Source: Formivibrio citricus (lineage in GTDB: Bacteria; Pseudomonadota; Gammaproteobacteria; Burkholderiales; Chitinibacteraceae). From it: a stretch of 64,000 nt of DNA. Below the pieces are notes generated by a model that was not told the DNA's origin, did not search any database, and worked only from the letters and a program-made list of their open reading frames with translations. The DNA lies in contig NZ_FOVE01000004.1 of the NCBI RefSeq assembly GCF_900115065.1, positions 1 through 64,000 of the forward strand, given 5' to 3'. Below are positions 8,681-17,888 of the stretch, one piece after another. Each line of letters begins with the position of its first letter. Position 1 is the stretch's first letter. A program made the translations under genes and the position numbers.

Positions 8681-11326
8681 ATGACCATCCCACTTAAAGC
8701 CCTCGTCGACCGCCTGACTCCGCCCGCTCGCCGGGCGTTTGAAGATGCCGCCAGCCGTGCACTGGCCCGAACCCATTTTGAAGTCGAAATCGAGCACGTG
8801 CTGCTGGCCGTGCTGGCACAAGACAGCAATGCCGCCTTGTCCACGCTGCATACGCTCGACATGAATCCAAGCCCCGTCGAACGCGGGCTGGAAGCTGCGC
8901 TCGACGGGTTCCGTTGCGGCAATACCCGCAACCCGGTGCTGTCTTCCTGGCTGCCCAAGTGGCTGGAAAAAGCCTGGCTTTCCGCCAGCGCCGAATTCGG
9001 GCAGGAGGATATTTCGACTCTGGATCTGCTGGTGGCGCTGCTGCGCGATGCCTCCTTGCGCAACACCCTGCAGGCCAGCATGCCCATGCTGGGGACGATG
9101 GATGTGGAAAAGGCCGTTTCCGCCTATTCCACGCTGCGCCGGCACGGCGGCGAGGCTTTGGGTTCCGCCGACGCCGATCAGGCACGGTCTGCCGCGCTGC
9201 AGCCGGAGCCCGATGCGCCAAGCTGTCGTCGGGGAAGCCCTGCTCTCGACAAATACACGATCGACCTGACAGCCCAGGCGCGCGCCGGAAAAATCGATCC
9301 GGTTCTCGGTCGCGACGTTGAAATCCGCCAGATGATCGACATCCTGCAGCGCCGCCGCCAGAACAACCCCATCCTGACCGGCGAGCCCGGCGTGGGCAAA
9401 ACCGCCGTGGTCGAAGGACTGGCCCGCAAAATAGTCGCCGGCGAAGTGCCGCCCGTATTGATCGGCGTGACCTTGCGCACGCTGGATCTGGGATTGCTGC
9501 AGGCCGGGGCCAGCGTGAAGGGCGAGTTCGAAAACCGTTTGCGCCAGGTCATCGATGAGGTCAAGGCAAGTACCACGCCCATCATTTTGTTTATCGACGA
9601 GGCGCATACCCTGATCGGCGCCGGCGGGGCAGCGGGCCAGAATGACGCGGCCAATTTGCTGAAGCCGGCGCTCGCGCGCGGTGAGCTGCGAACCATCGCG
9701 GCCACGACATGGGCCGAGTACAAGAAATATTTCGAGAAGGATGCGGCACTGGCCCGGCGCTTTCAGGTCGTCAAAGTGGACGAGCCCGCTCCGGAAGTCG
9801 CGGTGCAAATGGTGCGGGGCATCGCCCAGGCAATGGCCAAGCATCATGGCGTGGAGATCCTCAACGAGGCGGTCGTCAGTGCCGTACACCTGTCCAGCCG
9901 CTACATCACGGGCCGGCAATTGCCCGACAAGGCCATCAGCGTACTGGACACGGCTTGCGCCCGGGTCGCGTTGTCGAGAGCCGGCCGCCCCGCGCCCATC
10001 GAGGACATAGAGGTGCTGCTGGCCAATATCGACCGGGAAATTGCCGCCTTGCAGCAAGAGGGCGGCCATGCGGAGCGCATCGGGGAATTGCAGGCACAAC
10101 GCACCGCGCTGGAAACCGATTTGCAGGCGCATCACAGTGCATGGGAGCAGCAAAAGCTACTGGTGGCGGAAATCGATGAATTGAAGACGAATCCGGCAAA
10201 ACATGCCGCCAAACCGGGGCGCGGCAAGAAATTGAGCGCCCTGCAGGCCCGGCGCAACGCCCTGAAGGATTTGCAAAAGCACCAGCCGCTGGCATTCGAA
10301 TGCGTGGATGAGAATGTGATCGCCGACGTGATTTCCGGGTGGACCGGCATTCCGCTCGGACGCATGGTCAGCAATGAACTGGAGCAGGTTCGGCAATTGG
10401 CCGATCTGCTGGCGCAGCGCGTCATCGGCCAGGACCATGCGCTCCGGCAAATTGCGGAACGGATCAAGATTGCCAAGGCCAATCTGGACGATCCGTCCAA
10501 ACCGAAGGGCATATTCCTGCTGGTCGGCCCCTCTGGTGTCGGCAAAACCGAAACCGCGCTTGCACTGGCCGAGGCTTTGTACGGCGGCGAGCGCAATCTC
10601 ATCACGATCAACATGTCCGAATACCAGGAAGCGCATAGCGTATCCGGGCTCAAAGGTTCCCCGCCGGGATATGTCGGCTACGGCGAAGGCGGCGTTCTTA
10701 CCGAGGCGGTGCGCCGGAAACCCTATTCCGTCGTCCTGCTGGATGAAGTGGAAAAAGCCCACCCCGACGTGCTGGAGCTTTTCTTCCAGGTGTTCGACAA
10801 AGGGATGCTCGAAGACGGCGAAGGCCGCGAAGTCGATTTCAAGAACACCATCATCCAGCTGACGTCCAATGCCGGGAGCGAGATCGTGATGCGCGCGCTG
10901 GAGCACGGTGTTCAGGCCGGCGACGAAACCCGCTCGCCCACCCCGGACGATCTGGTTGAATTGCTGCGGCCCACACTGCAGCAAGTATTTTCCCCGGCGT
11001 TTCTCGGCCGCCTGGACATCGTTCCCTACTTCCCGATTTCCGACGACGTACTCAGGCGCATCGTTTCGCTCAAACTCGAAAAAATTCGCCGCCGCATCGC
11101 AGAAAACCACGGGGCACACGTCGAATTCCCGGAAGAACTGGTCGATCTGGTGGTGGCGCGCTGCTTGGACGTAGACAGCGGCGCACGCGATGCCGAAGCC
11201 ATCCTGACCCGCACGGTACTGGCGCGCATCTCGTCCGATCTGTTGGGGCACATGGCAAGCGGCAAACCCGTGAAGAAGATTGCGGTCTCCCTCAAGGGCG
11301 ATGATCTCAAGGTCAAGTTGAGCTGA
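8681..11326 (+). CDS. tssH: TssH (ClpV), T6SS sheath-disassembly ATPase
   Basis: ClpV is the AAA+ ATPase that unfolds contracted TssB-TssC sheaths and recycles them. The 881-aa product starts at ATG 8681 (MTIPLKALVDRL), which gives the proper Clp N-domain; the frame stays open back to 8222, but that extension overlaps tssG and is spurious. Walker A sites are GEPGVGKT at residues 234-241 and GPSGVGKT at 616-623. Walker B elements (ILFIDEAHT and VVLLDEVEKAH) and the conserved GYVGYGEGGVLTEAVRRKPYSV block are present. An I-domain coiled coil lies around 410-540. It lies in a probable operon with tssF and tssG. Confidence 0.95.
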   Translation: MTIPLKALVDRLTPPARRAFEDAASRALARTHFEVEIEHVLLAVLAQDSNAALSTLHTLDMNPSPVERGLEAALDGFRCGNTRNPVLSSWLPKWLEKAWLSASAEFGQEDISTLDLLVALLRDASLRNTLQASMPMLGTMDVEKAVSAYSTLRRHGGEALGSADADQARSAALQPEPDAPSCRRGSPALDKYTIDLTAQARAGKIDPVLGRDVEIRQMIDILQRRRQNNPILTGEPGVGKTAVVEGLARKIVAGEVPPVLIGVTLRTLDLGLLQAGASVKGEFENRLRQVIDEVKASTTPIILFIDEAHTLIGAGGAAGQNDAANLLKPALARGELRTIAATTWAEYKKYFEKDAALARRFQVVKVDEPAPEVAVQMVRGIAQAMAKHHGVEILNEAVVSAVHLSSRYITGRQLPDKAISVLDTACARVALSRAGRPAPIEDIEVLLANIDREIAALQQEGGHAERIGELQAQRTALETDLQAHHSAWEQQKLLVAEIDELKTNPAKHAAKPGRGKKLSALQARRNALKDLQKHQPLAFECVDENVIADVISGWTGIPLGRMVSNELEQVRQLADLLAQRVIGQDHALRQIAERIKIAKANLDDPSKPKGIFLLVGPSGVGKTETALALAEALYGGERNLITINMSEYQEAHSVSGLKGSPPGYVGYGEGGVLTEAVRRKPYSVVLLDEVEKAHPDVLELFFQVFDKGMLEDGEGREVDFKNTIIQLTSNAGSEIVMRALEHGVQAGDETRSPTPDDLVELLRPTLQQVFSPAFLGRLDIVPYFPISDDVLRRIVSLKLEKIRRRIAENHGAHVEFPEELVDLVVARCLDVDSGARDAEAILTRTVLARISSDLLGHMASGKPVKKIAVSLKGDDLKVKLS

Positions 11327-11339
11327 CGGAGCGACCGGC

Positions 11340-12797
11340 ATGTGGCGTATTTTGGGCCTTTTCAGTGGGCTGTTCGGTAGCTGGTGGCTGCTGTTGTGGT
11401 GGGGATTGCCGATTCAATGGCAGAAGATGAATCCTTCCCCATTGCTGTTTTTGCACGTACTGCCTCCCTTGCTGCTGGGGGTGGCATGGAAAGTCTGGCA
11501 GCGTGTTCGCGAAAAACGCCTGGCGGATTCTCGGGCACAGGCCGAAGCAACCGCCGAGGCGGAACGAAAGGCCCAGCAAAACGCAGCCCGTGCGCAGCAT
11601 CTGGCCATGCTCGCCGAACGGCAGCGTACCGCGCAATGCCGCGGGGTCTGGGTGCGCGCATTGCCGGTTCAGAACGAACCAGCCTGGCTGGGCGAATCGC
11701 CGCAAGGATGCCATTGGCAAATGCTTCAGGGGGACGATCTTGTTTCCGCAGATGATCCGGATGGAATCGCCAGAATCGTGGAGGACGTTCTGTCCGGGTT
11801 GTATGCCAGCCTTCCCGGCGCCGCATGGCTGCCGGTGTACTGCGAGGCACAGTTGCAGCGAGAAGGATTGGAGCAACTCGAATGGTTCCGCAACATCCTG
11901 CAGGCCAGCATCGCAGATCAGTCTTTTGAAGCACCTCCCAAAAAAATCGAAGTACGCTTTCTGCCCGGGGACGGAGCGCTGGCCGAGCGCGTATTGCAAG
12001 TGTTGCAGCAAGACCCCGGCTTGCCCGGATTGGTGGTGCTGGCCGCCGATGCGCCAAGGCTCGATTGCGATCCGGAAGAATCGGGCGAACCCGCCACCGA
12101 TCCGGACATGACCCGGCACTGGCAGGGACGGCCAGGCGCGGCCATCGCTGCATTGCTTTTCTTCCGCTCCGGGCTGCCGAACCCTGTGCAGGATGAAACG
12201 CCGGCCCAGTCCGGAGTCGACGACATTTACGTTCCCTACTGGGACAAACAACAAAACGGCGCGGAGGAATCCTGGGGAGCTGTGCCTTTCCCGTTCCGGG
12301 CCGCGCTCTACGATACCCCGGTGCTGGCTGAGTTGTGTCTTGCCGAGCGCGACATGCACGCAAAAGAAAAAATCCATGCCCGGGCAGAGCAAGTCAATGC
12401 GCTGCTTGAGAACTCGCTCATCAACGCCAGGCTGAAAGATTGTCCGTTCAGCCCGGAGGAGTGCGACCCGCAGAACAACAAGGGTGAAACCATTTCCTGG
12501 CTGGTTCACAACAGTGGCGATGCTGACGTGGGCGGAGCGCGTTTGGCGGCGATCACGATGGCGCTCAATCGACAGTCGGCCATGCTCAACCCCGTCGATG
12601 AGGCAAGCAACAGTGTCCGGGAGTGGGGCGATGTCGGCTGCGCCCGTCATGCCTTGCACACCGCCCTGGCGGTCACTCATGCCGCACGGCTTGCTGCTCC
12701 TGTGGTATTGGCCGATTTTGCGCAGCCCACTTTTGCTGCCGCGTCATCAGGCGGCATCAGCATAGCCATTGTCCGGCCGATGGAGGTTGCATCATGA
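11340..12797 (+). CDS. T6SS-locus membrane protein, unknown function
   Basis: This 485-aa protein is not a recognised Tss component. It opens with two closely spaced transmembrane helices (about residues 1-25 and 33-52), then a charged, probably helical Ala/Glu/Arg stretch (residues 55-100), then a soluble region of about 380 residues. The C-terminal part (GGARLAAITMALNRQSAM ... PVVLADFAQPTFAAASSGGISIAIV) has a repetitive alpha/beta look, possibly thiolase-like; that is only an impression. The gene starts 13 bp after tssH and its stop overlaps the PAAR start (ATGA), so it is firmly inside the T6SS operon. The large soluble part may lie in the cytoplasm or the periplasm; the orientation is not clear from sequence. 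Confidence 0.7.
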   Translation: MWRILGLFSGLFGSWWLLLWWGLPIQWQKMNPSPLLFLHVLPPLLLGVAWKVWQRVREKRLADSRAQAEATAEAERKAQQNAARAQHLAMLAERQRTAQCRGVWVRALPVQNEPAWLGESPQGCHWQMLQGDDLVSADDPDGIARIVEDVLSGLYASLPGAAWLPVYCEAQLQREGLEQLEWFRNILQASIADQSFEAPPKKIEVRFLPGDGALAERVLQVLQQDPGLPGLVVLAADAPRLDCDPEESGEPATDPDMTRHWQGRPGAAIAALLFFRSGLPNPVQDETPAQSGVDDIYVPYWDKQQNGAEESWGAVPFPFRAALYDTPVLAELCLAERDMHAKEKIHARAEQVNALLENSLINARLKDCPFSPEECDPQNNKGETISWLVHNSGDADVGGARLAAITMALNRQSAMLNPVDEASNSVREWGDVGCARHALHTALAVTHAARLAAPVVLADFAQPTFAAASSGGISIAIVRPMEVAS

Positions 12798-13057
12798 AAC
12801 GCGTCATTCGTCTTGGAGACCCGACCAGCCATGGCGGGGTCGTTGTCAGTGCAAGCCCGCTTACCCCCGTATTCGGTGTGCCGGTAGCCCGGCTGGGCGA
12901 CATGGTGAGCTGCCCGATTCCCGGTCATGGCACCTGCCCGATTGTCGAGGGCGATGCGAGCTGGATTGTCGACGGCAGGCCGGTTGCCCTGGAGGGGCAC
13001 AAGACGGCATGTGGCGCCGGTTTGATTTCAACGATCGCGGAAGTGGGCCGCAGTTAG
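12794..13057 (+). CDS. PAAR-repeat T6SS spike-tip protein
   Basis: PAAR proteins form the zinc-stabilised point on top of VgrG. The 87-aa product is a bare PAAR domain with the typical pattern: RLGDPTSHGGVVVSAS, RLGDMVSCPIPGHGTCPIVEG, then DGRPVALEGHKTACGAGLIS. His and Cys residues suited to metal binding are present. No effector domain is fused to it. The ATG at 12794 overlaps the stop of the preceding membrane-protein gene, and tssA follows directly. Confidence 0.92.
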   Translation: MKRVIRLGDPTSHGGVVVSASPLTPVFGVPVARLGDMVSCPIPGHGTCPIVEGDASWIVDGRPVALEGHKTACGAGLISTIAEVGRS

Positions 13058-13117
13058 CGAATGCCCCAAGGGAAATACCCGTTCCGATCAAGTTTCCAAT
13101 TTTTAGCTCAGGATCCG

Positions 13118-14239
13118 ATGACCATGCAAAACACCAGCAACAAACTGGCCGCCTTGTTGGCCCCAGTCTCCATGGATCGCCCGGCGGGGAGCGATCTGAC
13201 CTATTCGACGTTGTTTGACCAAATCCGGGAAGCCAGACGAGCAGACGATCCCTCCTTGGCGCAAGGTGAATGGGAGCAAGCGCTCAAGGCGGCCGAATGG
13301 CCCAAAGTGGCGCAGTTGTGTGAAGAGGCGCTCTGCACTCAAAGCAAGGATCTGCAACTGGCAGGCTGGTATACGGAAGCGATGACCCATACCCAAGGCT
13401 TTTCGGGGGCCAGCCTGGGATTGCGACTGGTTGTCAACTTGCTGGTGCAGTATTGGGAATCGCTTTACCCCGAACTGGATTCTTCCAGTCTGGATGAGCG
13501 GATCGGCAAACTGGAGTGGCTCAATACCCAGTTGAGCTTTGCCCTGCGCACCGTAGCGCTTATCGATCCCGAGCTCGGCGGATACGGCTGGAACGACTGG
13601 CATCAATCCAGGGAAGTCGAAAACATCGGCATCAGGAATCCCGATGCACGGGCCGCAGCCATCGCGGAGGGCAAGCTTTCCGGCGAAGTTTTCGATAAAG
13701 CCGTGCAGGCCAGCGGCGCGGACTGGTTTGCCGGATTGGCGCAGGAAGTCGATGAGCTCCAGGCGGCATACATCGAGCTGGAAGAGATCGCCAATGCACG
13801 TTTCGGAGACGAAGCCCCCAGCCTGTACGAGCTGCGCGATACCATTCGCGTGATTCAGGAAACGGTACGACGCTTCCTCTCCCAGCATGGCCTCTCCGAG
13901 ACGCCGGCGCCCAAAGTCTCACCAGTACAGGTCGTCATCGAAAAAGCCAAAGCCATGGTCAACAGAATCGCCACTCCCGCCCACATTCAGGAAAGAACGG
14001 GATGCTCCGTCACTCAACAAACCGGAGTGATCGCCAATCGGGACGATGCCATTTTCATGCTGAATGAAGTCGCGCGTTATTTCAGGACCAACGAGCCGCA
14101 CAGTCCTGTAGCCCCTCTCGCGGAACGAGCGGCGCACTGGGCCAGGATGTCGCTGGAAGATTGGCTGGCTCACGTGGTGAAAGATGAAAGCACACTGCAA
14201 CAATTGAATGATCTGCTTGGAACAAAAAAACAGCTTTGA
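13118..14239 (+). CDS. tssA: TssA (ImpA family), T6SS assembly cap protein
   Basis: TssA proteins guide baseplate priming and tail polymerisation. The 373-aa product carries the ImpA_N domain at residues 10-130 (LLAPVSMDRPAGSDLTYS, then GWYTEAMTHTQGFSGASLGLRLVV) and ends with the short conserved C-terminal block (RDDAIFMLNEVARYFRTNEPHSPVAPLAERAAHWA). The start at ATG 13118 is preferred over 13061 because the family begins near this point and AGGA lies just upstream. It is the last gene of this T6SS half; nothing T6SS-related follows until 39 kb. Confidence 0.9.
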   Translation: MTMQNTSNKLAALLAPVSMDRPAGSDLTYSTLFDQIREARRADDPSLAQGEWEQALKAAEWPKVAQLCEEALCTQSKDLQLAGWYTEAMTHTQGFSGASLGLRLVVNLLVQYWESLYPELDSSSLDERIGKLEWLNTQLSFALRTVALIDPELGGYGWNDWHQSREVENIGIRNPDARAAAIAEGKLSGEVFDKAVQASGADWFAGLAQEVDELQAAYIELEEIANARFGDEAPSLYELRDTIRVIQETVRRFLSQHGLSETPAPKVSPVQVVIEKAKAMVNRIATPAHIQERTGCSVTQQTGVIANRDDAIFMLNEVARYFRTNEPHSPVAPLAERAAHWARMSLEDWLAHVVKDESTLQQLNDLLGTKKQL

Positions 14240-14246
14240 CTGTATA

Positions 14247-14295
14247 AATTCAGACTTGATCTGACAGTTCCCGATTGCCAGATCAAGCATGAATT
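14247..14295. repeat. long imperfect hairpin after tssA
   Basis: Positions 14247-14263 and 14279-14295 form a 17-bp inverted repeat with two mismatches and a 15-nt loop, starting 8 bp after the tssA stop. No T-run follows, so it is not a textbook terminator. It could stabilise the mRNA end or be a leftover end of a mobile element. Confidence 0.55.
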
Positions 14296-14443
14296 CCTGC
14301 ACAGCGAGAACCCCCGTGCCACCTCACAACTTGCGCTCAAACATTGCCCGCATTTTTGTCGATCCGCACATATTGAACCGCCTGCATTTCTTCTACCATG
14401 CATGGACAGCACCATCTTCACGGGCTGTCTTGGCTTTGCGCAA

Positions 14444-14461
14444 AATGGTAACGTTATCATT
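14444..14461. promoter_or_regulatory. LacI-family operator upstream of gudD
   Basis: AATGGTAACGTTATCATT is a near-perfect 18-bp palindrome with the central CG typical of LacI/GntR-family operators. It lies 55 bp before the gudD ATG. A weak promoter (TTGGCT at 14430, TATCAT at 14455, spacing 19) would be overlapped by it, which fits repression. The LacI-family regulator at 16161-17201 is the obvious candidate to bind it, by inference. Confidence 0.65.
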
Positions 14462-14516
14462 CAAGTCATCGATCAACCAGGACACAACCAATACAACAAG
14501 CTGAACAGGAGTCAGA

Positions 14517-15890
14517 ATGAGCACACAAAGCACCCCTATCGTGACCTCCATGCAGGTCGTCCCCGTCGCCGGTTATGACAGCATGCTGCTGAACCTGTGT
14601 GGCGCACATGGCCCGTTTTTCACCCGCAACATCGTGATTCTCAAGGACAACCGCGGCAATACCGGCTTGGGCGAAGTACCGGGTGGAGAAGGGATTCGCC
14701 AGACGCTGGAAAAATCCATTCCGCTGGTGGTGGGCCAGTCCATCGGCCAGTACAACAATGTACTGAACAGCATGCGCCAGCAATTGCTCAGCCCCACCAA
14801 GACCACGGTGCACAAGGTCACCTCCGAGAGCGAGGCGCGCGTGCTGAAGCAGCCGCACGAGATCAACCTGCGCGCGGACAACGTGATTACCGCCGTCGAA
14901 GCCGCCCTGCTCGACCTCTTGGGCCAGTATCTGGGTGTGCCGGTCGCGGCCCTGCTCGGCACCGGCCAGCAGCGCAAGGCCGCACGCATGCTGGGCTACC
15001 TGTTCTACATCGGCGACCGCAAGAAAACCACGCTCGATTACCCGGCAGGCAGCGGCGCCAGGGACCACTGGTACGGCGTCCGCAACGAGGAAGCCATCAC
15101 ACCGGAAGGCATCGTGCGCCAGGCCGAATCCTGCGCCGAGCTGTACGGCTTCAACGATTTCAAGCTCAAGGGCGGCGTTATGACGGGCGAGGAAGAAATC
15201 GAAGCCATCGCAGCACTGAAAAAACGCTTCCCGACCGCCGGGATCACGCTGGACCCGAACGGTGCCTGGTCGCTGCAAGAGGCCATCGATCTGTGCAAGG
15301 GCCGTGGCGACATCCTGAGCTATGCCGAAGACCCCTGCGGACCGGAAAACGGTTACTCCGGCCGCGAAATCATGGCTGAATTCAAGCGCGCTACCGGCAT
15401 CCGCACGGCCACCAACATGGTCGCGACCGACTGGCGCCAGATGAACCACTCCCTCAAGCTGGAGTCCGTGGACATTCCGCTGGCCGACCCGCACTTCTGG
15501 ACCATGCAGGGCTCGGTGCGCGTGGCGCAAATGTGCCAGGAATTCGGCCTGACCTGGGGATCGCACTCCAACAACCACTTCGACATTTCGCTCGCCATGT
15601 TCACGCATTGCGCAGCCGCCGCGCCGGGCGACATCACGGCCATCGACACGCACTGGATCTGGCAGGAAGGTCAGGAACGCCTGACCCGGGAGCCGCTGAA
15701 GATCGTCGGCGGAGAAGTGGCTGTTCCGGAAAAACCGGGCTTGGGCATCGACATCGACATGGCGCAGGTCGAAAAGGCCCACGAGCTGTACAAGAAAGTG
15801 GCGACCGGGGCACGCGACGACGCCATGGCGATGCAGTTCCTGGTACCGGGCTGGAAGTACGATCCGAAGAAACCCAGCCTCGGCCGCTGA
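14517..15890 (+). CDS. gudD: D-glucarate dehydratase
   Basis: The enzyme dehydrates D-glucarate to 5-keto-4-deoxy-D-glucarate, the first step of glucarate use. The 457-aa length matches the family. Enolase-superfamily features are visible: the lysine pair in [11 protein letters not shown], the metal-binding DPNGAW and [12 protein letters not shown] blocks, and the catalytic histidine region [14 protein letters not shown] near residues 345-360. It is a single-gene unit with an operator upstream and a strong terminator downstream. garR, the tartronate-semialdehyde reductase of the same pathway, is at 27.2 kb; the aldolase step is not in the window. Confidence 0.95.
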   Translation: MSTQSTPIVTSMQVVPVAGYDSMLLNLCGAHGPFFTRNIVILKDNRGNTGLGEVPGGEGIRQTLEKSIPLVVGQSIGQYNNVLNSMRQQLLSPTKTTVHKVTSESEARVLKQPHEINLRADNVITAVEAALLDLLGQYLGVPVAALLGTGQQRKAARMLGYLFYIGDRKKTTLDYPAGSGARDHWYGVRNEEAITPEGIVRQAESCAELYGFNDFKLKGGVMTGEEEIEAIAALKKRFPTAGITLDPNGAWSLQEAIDLCKGRGDILSYAEDPCGPENGYSGREIMAEFKRATGIRTATNMVATDWRQMNHSLKLESVDIPLADPHFWTMQGSVRVAQMCQEFGLTWGSHSNNHFDISLAMFTHCAAAAPGDITAIDTHWIWQEGQERLTREPLKIVGGEVAVPEKPGLGIDIDMAQVEKAHELYKKVATGARDDAMAMQFLVPGWKYDPKKPSLGR

Positions 15891-15907
15891 TTTCGAGCAT
15901 CCATGAA

Positions 15908-15946
15908 AAATCCCCCGCTGTTTTGCAACAGCGGGGGATTTTGTTT
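15908..15946 (+). terminator. intrinsic terminator of gudD
   Basis: A perfect 15-bp stem (AAATCCCCCGCTGTT with its complement) and a 4-nt loop are followed by TTTTGTTT, 18 bp after the gudD stop. Confidence 0.9.
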
Positions 15947-15996
15947 GGGTTCGTCGTCCGGCGTAGGGCGGTGAGAGGCAGTCTGGAGCACGGGGT

Positions 15997-16092
15997 TCCC
16001 CCCTTTGACAAAGGGGGGCTGGGGGGATTTCGCGGCATAGCCATAACCAGCACTGCTGAAATCCCCCTCAATCCCCCTTTTGCAAAGGGGGA
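15997..16092. repeat. paired REP-like palindromic element
   Basis: Two inverted copies of a G/C-tract repeat face each other. One copy is at 15997-16030 (CCCCCTTTGACAAAGGGGG then GGGGGATT); the other is at 16058-16092 as its reverse complement. Each copy itself contains a CCCCCTTTTG/CAAAGGGGG palindrome. The layout resembles bacterial interspersed mosaic elements between convergent genes (gudD and the lacI-type gene). Confidence 0.7.
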
Positions 16093-16160
16093 AGCAAGGA
16101 GCGCACACATACCATTTCTTGCATACGAAATGATACAACTTTGCATTCAGGATCAATCAG

Positions 16161-17201
16161 TCAAGTCGTGCCGCGCTCGACGATCTCAAACCCTACATCA
16201 ATCACGCGCTGCGCCGGTTGCCCGCCATCCATTCGCGCCAGCAAGGCATTGGCCGCCAGCACGCCAATCCTGCGCTTGTCGACGCGGATCGTGGAAAGCG
16301 GCGGCATGGTGTGTTCCGAGAAATCGAAATCGCCAAACCCCATGACTGCAAGCTGCTGCGGAACGGAAATTCCGCGCGCAGCCGCTTCGGTCAGCACGCC
16401 CTGCGCCAGCGTGTCCGAGCTGCACATCACCGCGTCGAACGCCTCGCCACCAGCCAGCAGTTCGCTCAAGCCCAGTCGCCCCAAACCCATGGTCGGGAAT
16501 TTGCTCACTTCGACCGTCGGCACCAATTCGATGCCCTGCGCCCGCAGCACCGCCATCGCGCCGTCGTAGCGCTTTCTGGCGCGCTTGTCGCAAGCCCAGA
16601 TCATGCCAAAGCGACGACGGCCCTTGCCCAGCAGGAAGCGGGCCATGGCGGCGCCAACTTCCTCCTGCGACAGCCCGACCACCATGTCCACGGGGTTGGC
16701 GGTCAAATCCCAGGTTTCCACAATCGGGATGCCCGCTGCCTGAAGTATCTGGCGCGTTTCGTCCGAATGATCCGTTCCGGAAAGCACCACGCCATCCGGA
16801 CGGCGGCTCAGGATCGCGGGCAGCAGTTTTTCTTCCTGCTCGACGGGATAGCCGGACAAGCCCAGCAGCAGTTGGTAGCCGCGAGCTTCAAGCTGGTCGC
16901 TCAAACCCTGTACGAAATCAACAAGCATCGAGTTCGACAGACGGGGAATGATCGCCGCCACGAGGCGGCTGCGCCCGGATACAAGACTACCCGCCAGCAG
17001 ATTGGGGATGTAGCCCGTTTGGGCGATGGCCTCGCGCACCCTGGCGATGGTTTCCGGGCGCACGGCAGCCGGATTGTTCAGCACCCGGGAAACCGTGATC
17101 GGAGACAGGCCGGCGAGCCTCGCAACGTCCTTGATCGTGGCGCTACGCGGTCTCGGGTTTCCCGCATCGACGGAGAGCGGCTCTGGCGGAGTATCTGGCA
17201 T
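16161..17201 (-). CDS. LacI-family transcriptional regulator, GntR-like
   Basis: This 346-aa regulator has the LacI-type helix-turn-helix and hinge at residues 22-65 (TIKDVARLAGLSPITVSRVLNN) and a periplasmic-binding-protein-like ligand domain. The ligand domain begins RLVAAIIPRLSNSMLVDFVQGL, in the manner of gluconate/sugar-acid repressors. It is convergent with gudD, and a LacI-type palindrome lies in front of gudD, so control of glucarate use is the likely role. The true effector (glucarate, gluconate or galactarate) cannot be told from the sequence. A second operator near its own start was not found. Confidence 0.88.
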   Translation of the reverse strand: MPDTPPEPLSVDAGNPRPRSATIKDVARLAGLSPITVSRVLNNPAAVRPETIARVREAIAQTGYIPNLLAGSLVSGRSRLVAAIIPRLSNSMLVDFVQGLSDQLEARGYQLLLGLSGYPVEQEEKLLPAILSRRPDGVVLSGTDHSDETRQILQAAGIPIVETWDLTANPVDMVVGLSQEEVGAAMARFLLGKGRRRFGMIWACDKRARKRYDGAMAVLRAQGIELVPTVEVSKFPTMGLGRLGLSELLAGGEAFDAVMCSSDTLAQGVLTEAAARGISVPQQLAVMGFGDFDFSEHTMPPLSTIRVDKRRIGVLAANALLARMDGGQPAQRVIDVGFEIVERGTT

Positions 17202-17338
17202 GTGAATCCGGTGGAAATAGGCGATTTTGCAGCTCGGGATTGTAGGTTAGCGCGAAGAGATCAAAAAGAGGGGCTGTGCGCGCCAAAAAGCACGCACCAA
17301 TGATTTGCGTCATGCCTCGCCCGGGGTAGACTGCGCGC

Positions 17339-17872
17339 ATGAAACTTTTCATTTTCGCGCTGGCCTTGCTTGGATCATTGCCTGCCTCTGCCGCGGAGGA
17401 TTATGCCGTCTGGCAGGACAAGCGTTTCGTGATTGCATACAACCCGAACGGGCGACCGGAAGGCATCAGCGACACGGAGGTGATCGACGCGCTGGTCCAT
17501 GCCGCTGCGGTCTGGTCGCCGTGCGGCGTGCAGGTGGTGTTCGGCGGCTTTACCGGCCAGTCACTCGACCGGCTCGACGGCCGCAACGTGATCGGCTGGC
17601 AGGCAGAGTTGCCCGGCCTGATGGCGCTGACTTTGCCGCAATACCTGCGCCGCATCTTGCTCGACGCAGACATCCGCCTCAACCGCGGCCTGATTCGCGA
17701 CCGGGATACACTGCGCCGAGTGGTCGCGCATGAAATGGGACATGCGCTGGGACTTTTCAACCATTCCGGCGAGCCGGACAGCCTGATGAATGAAAGGCAG
17801 TTTCAGGCGCGCGGAATAGACACACCATCGAAAGCCGATCTGGCGCTGTGCCAAGCGCGCTACCGCTGGTAA
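17339..17872 (+). CDS. secreted matrixin-like zinc metalloprotease
   Basis: The 177-aa product begins with a clear Sec signal peptide (cleavage after ASA, residue 18). Residues 131-142 are HEMGHALGLFNH, the extended HExxHxxGxxH zinc motif of metzincins, followed by the methionine-turn-like SLM at 148-150. The mature protein is only about 158 residues, close to a minimal catalytic domain without a propeptide. It stands alone between a regulator and a ydgA-like gene. Its terminator hairpin has been split by the mobile element downstream. Substrates are unknown. Confidence 0.82.
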   Translation: MKLFIFALALLGSLPASAAEDYAVWQDKRFVIAYNPNGRPEGISDTEVIDALVHAAAVWSPCGVQVVFGGFTGQSLDRLDGRNVIGWQAELPGLMALTLPQYLRRILLDADIRLNRGLIRDRDTLRRVVAHEMGHALGLFNHSGEPDSLMNERQFQARGIDTPSKADLALCQARYRW

Positions 17873-17888
17873 AAAACGCCCCGGTTCC

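Noticed and set aside
14289-14504. 71-codon frame between tssA and gudD
   Set aside because: No ribosome-binding site or recognisable features; it overlaps the hairpin, the operator and the promoter region of gudD.
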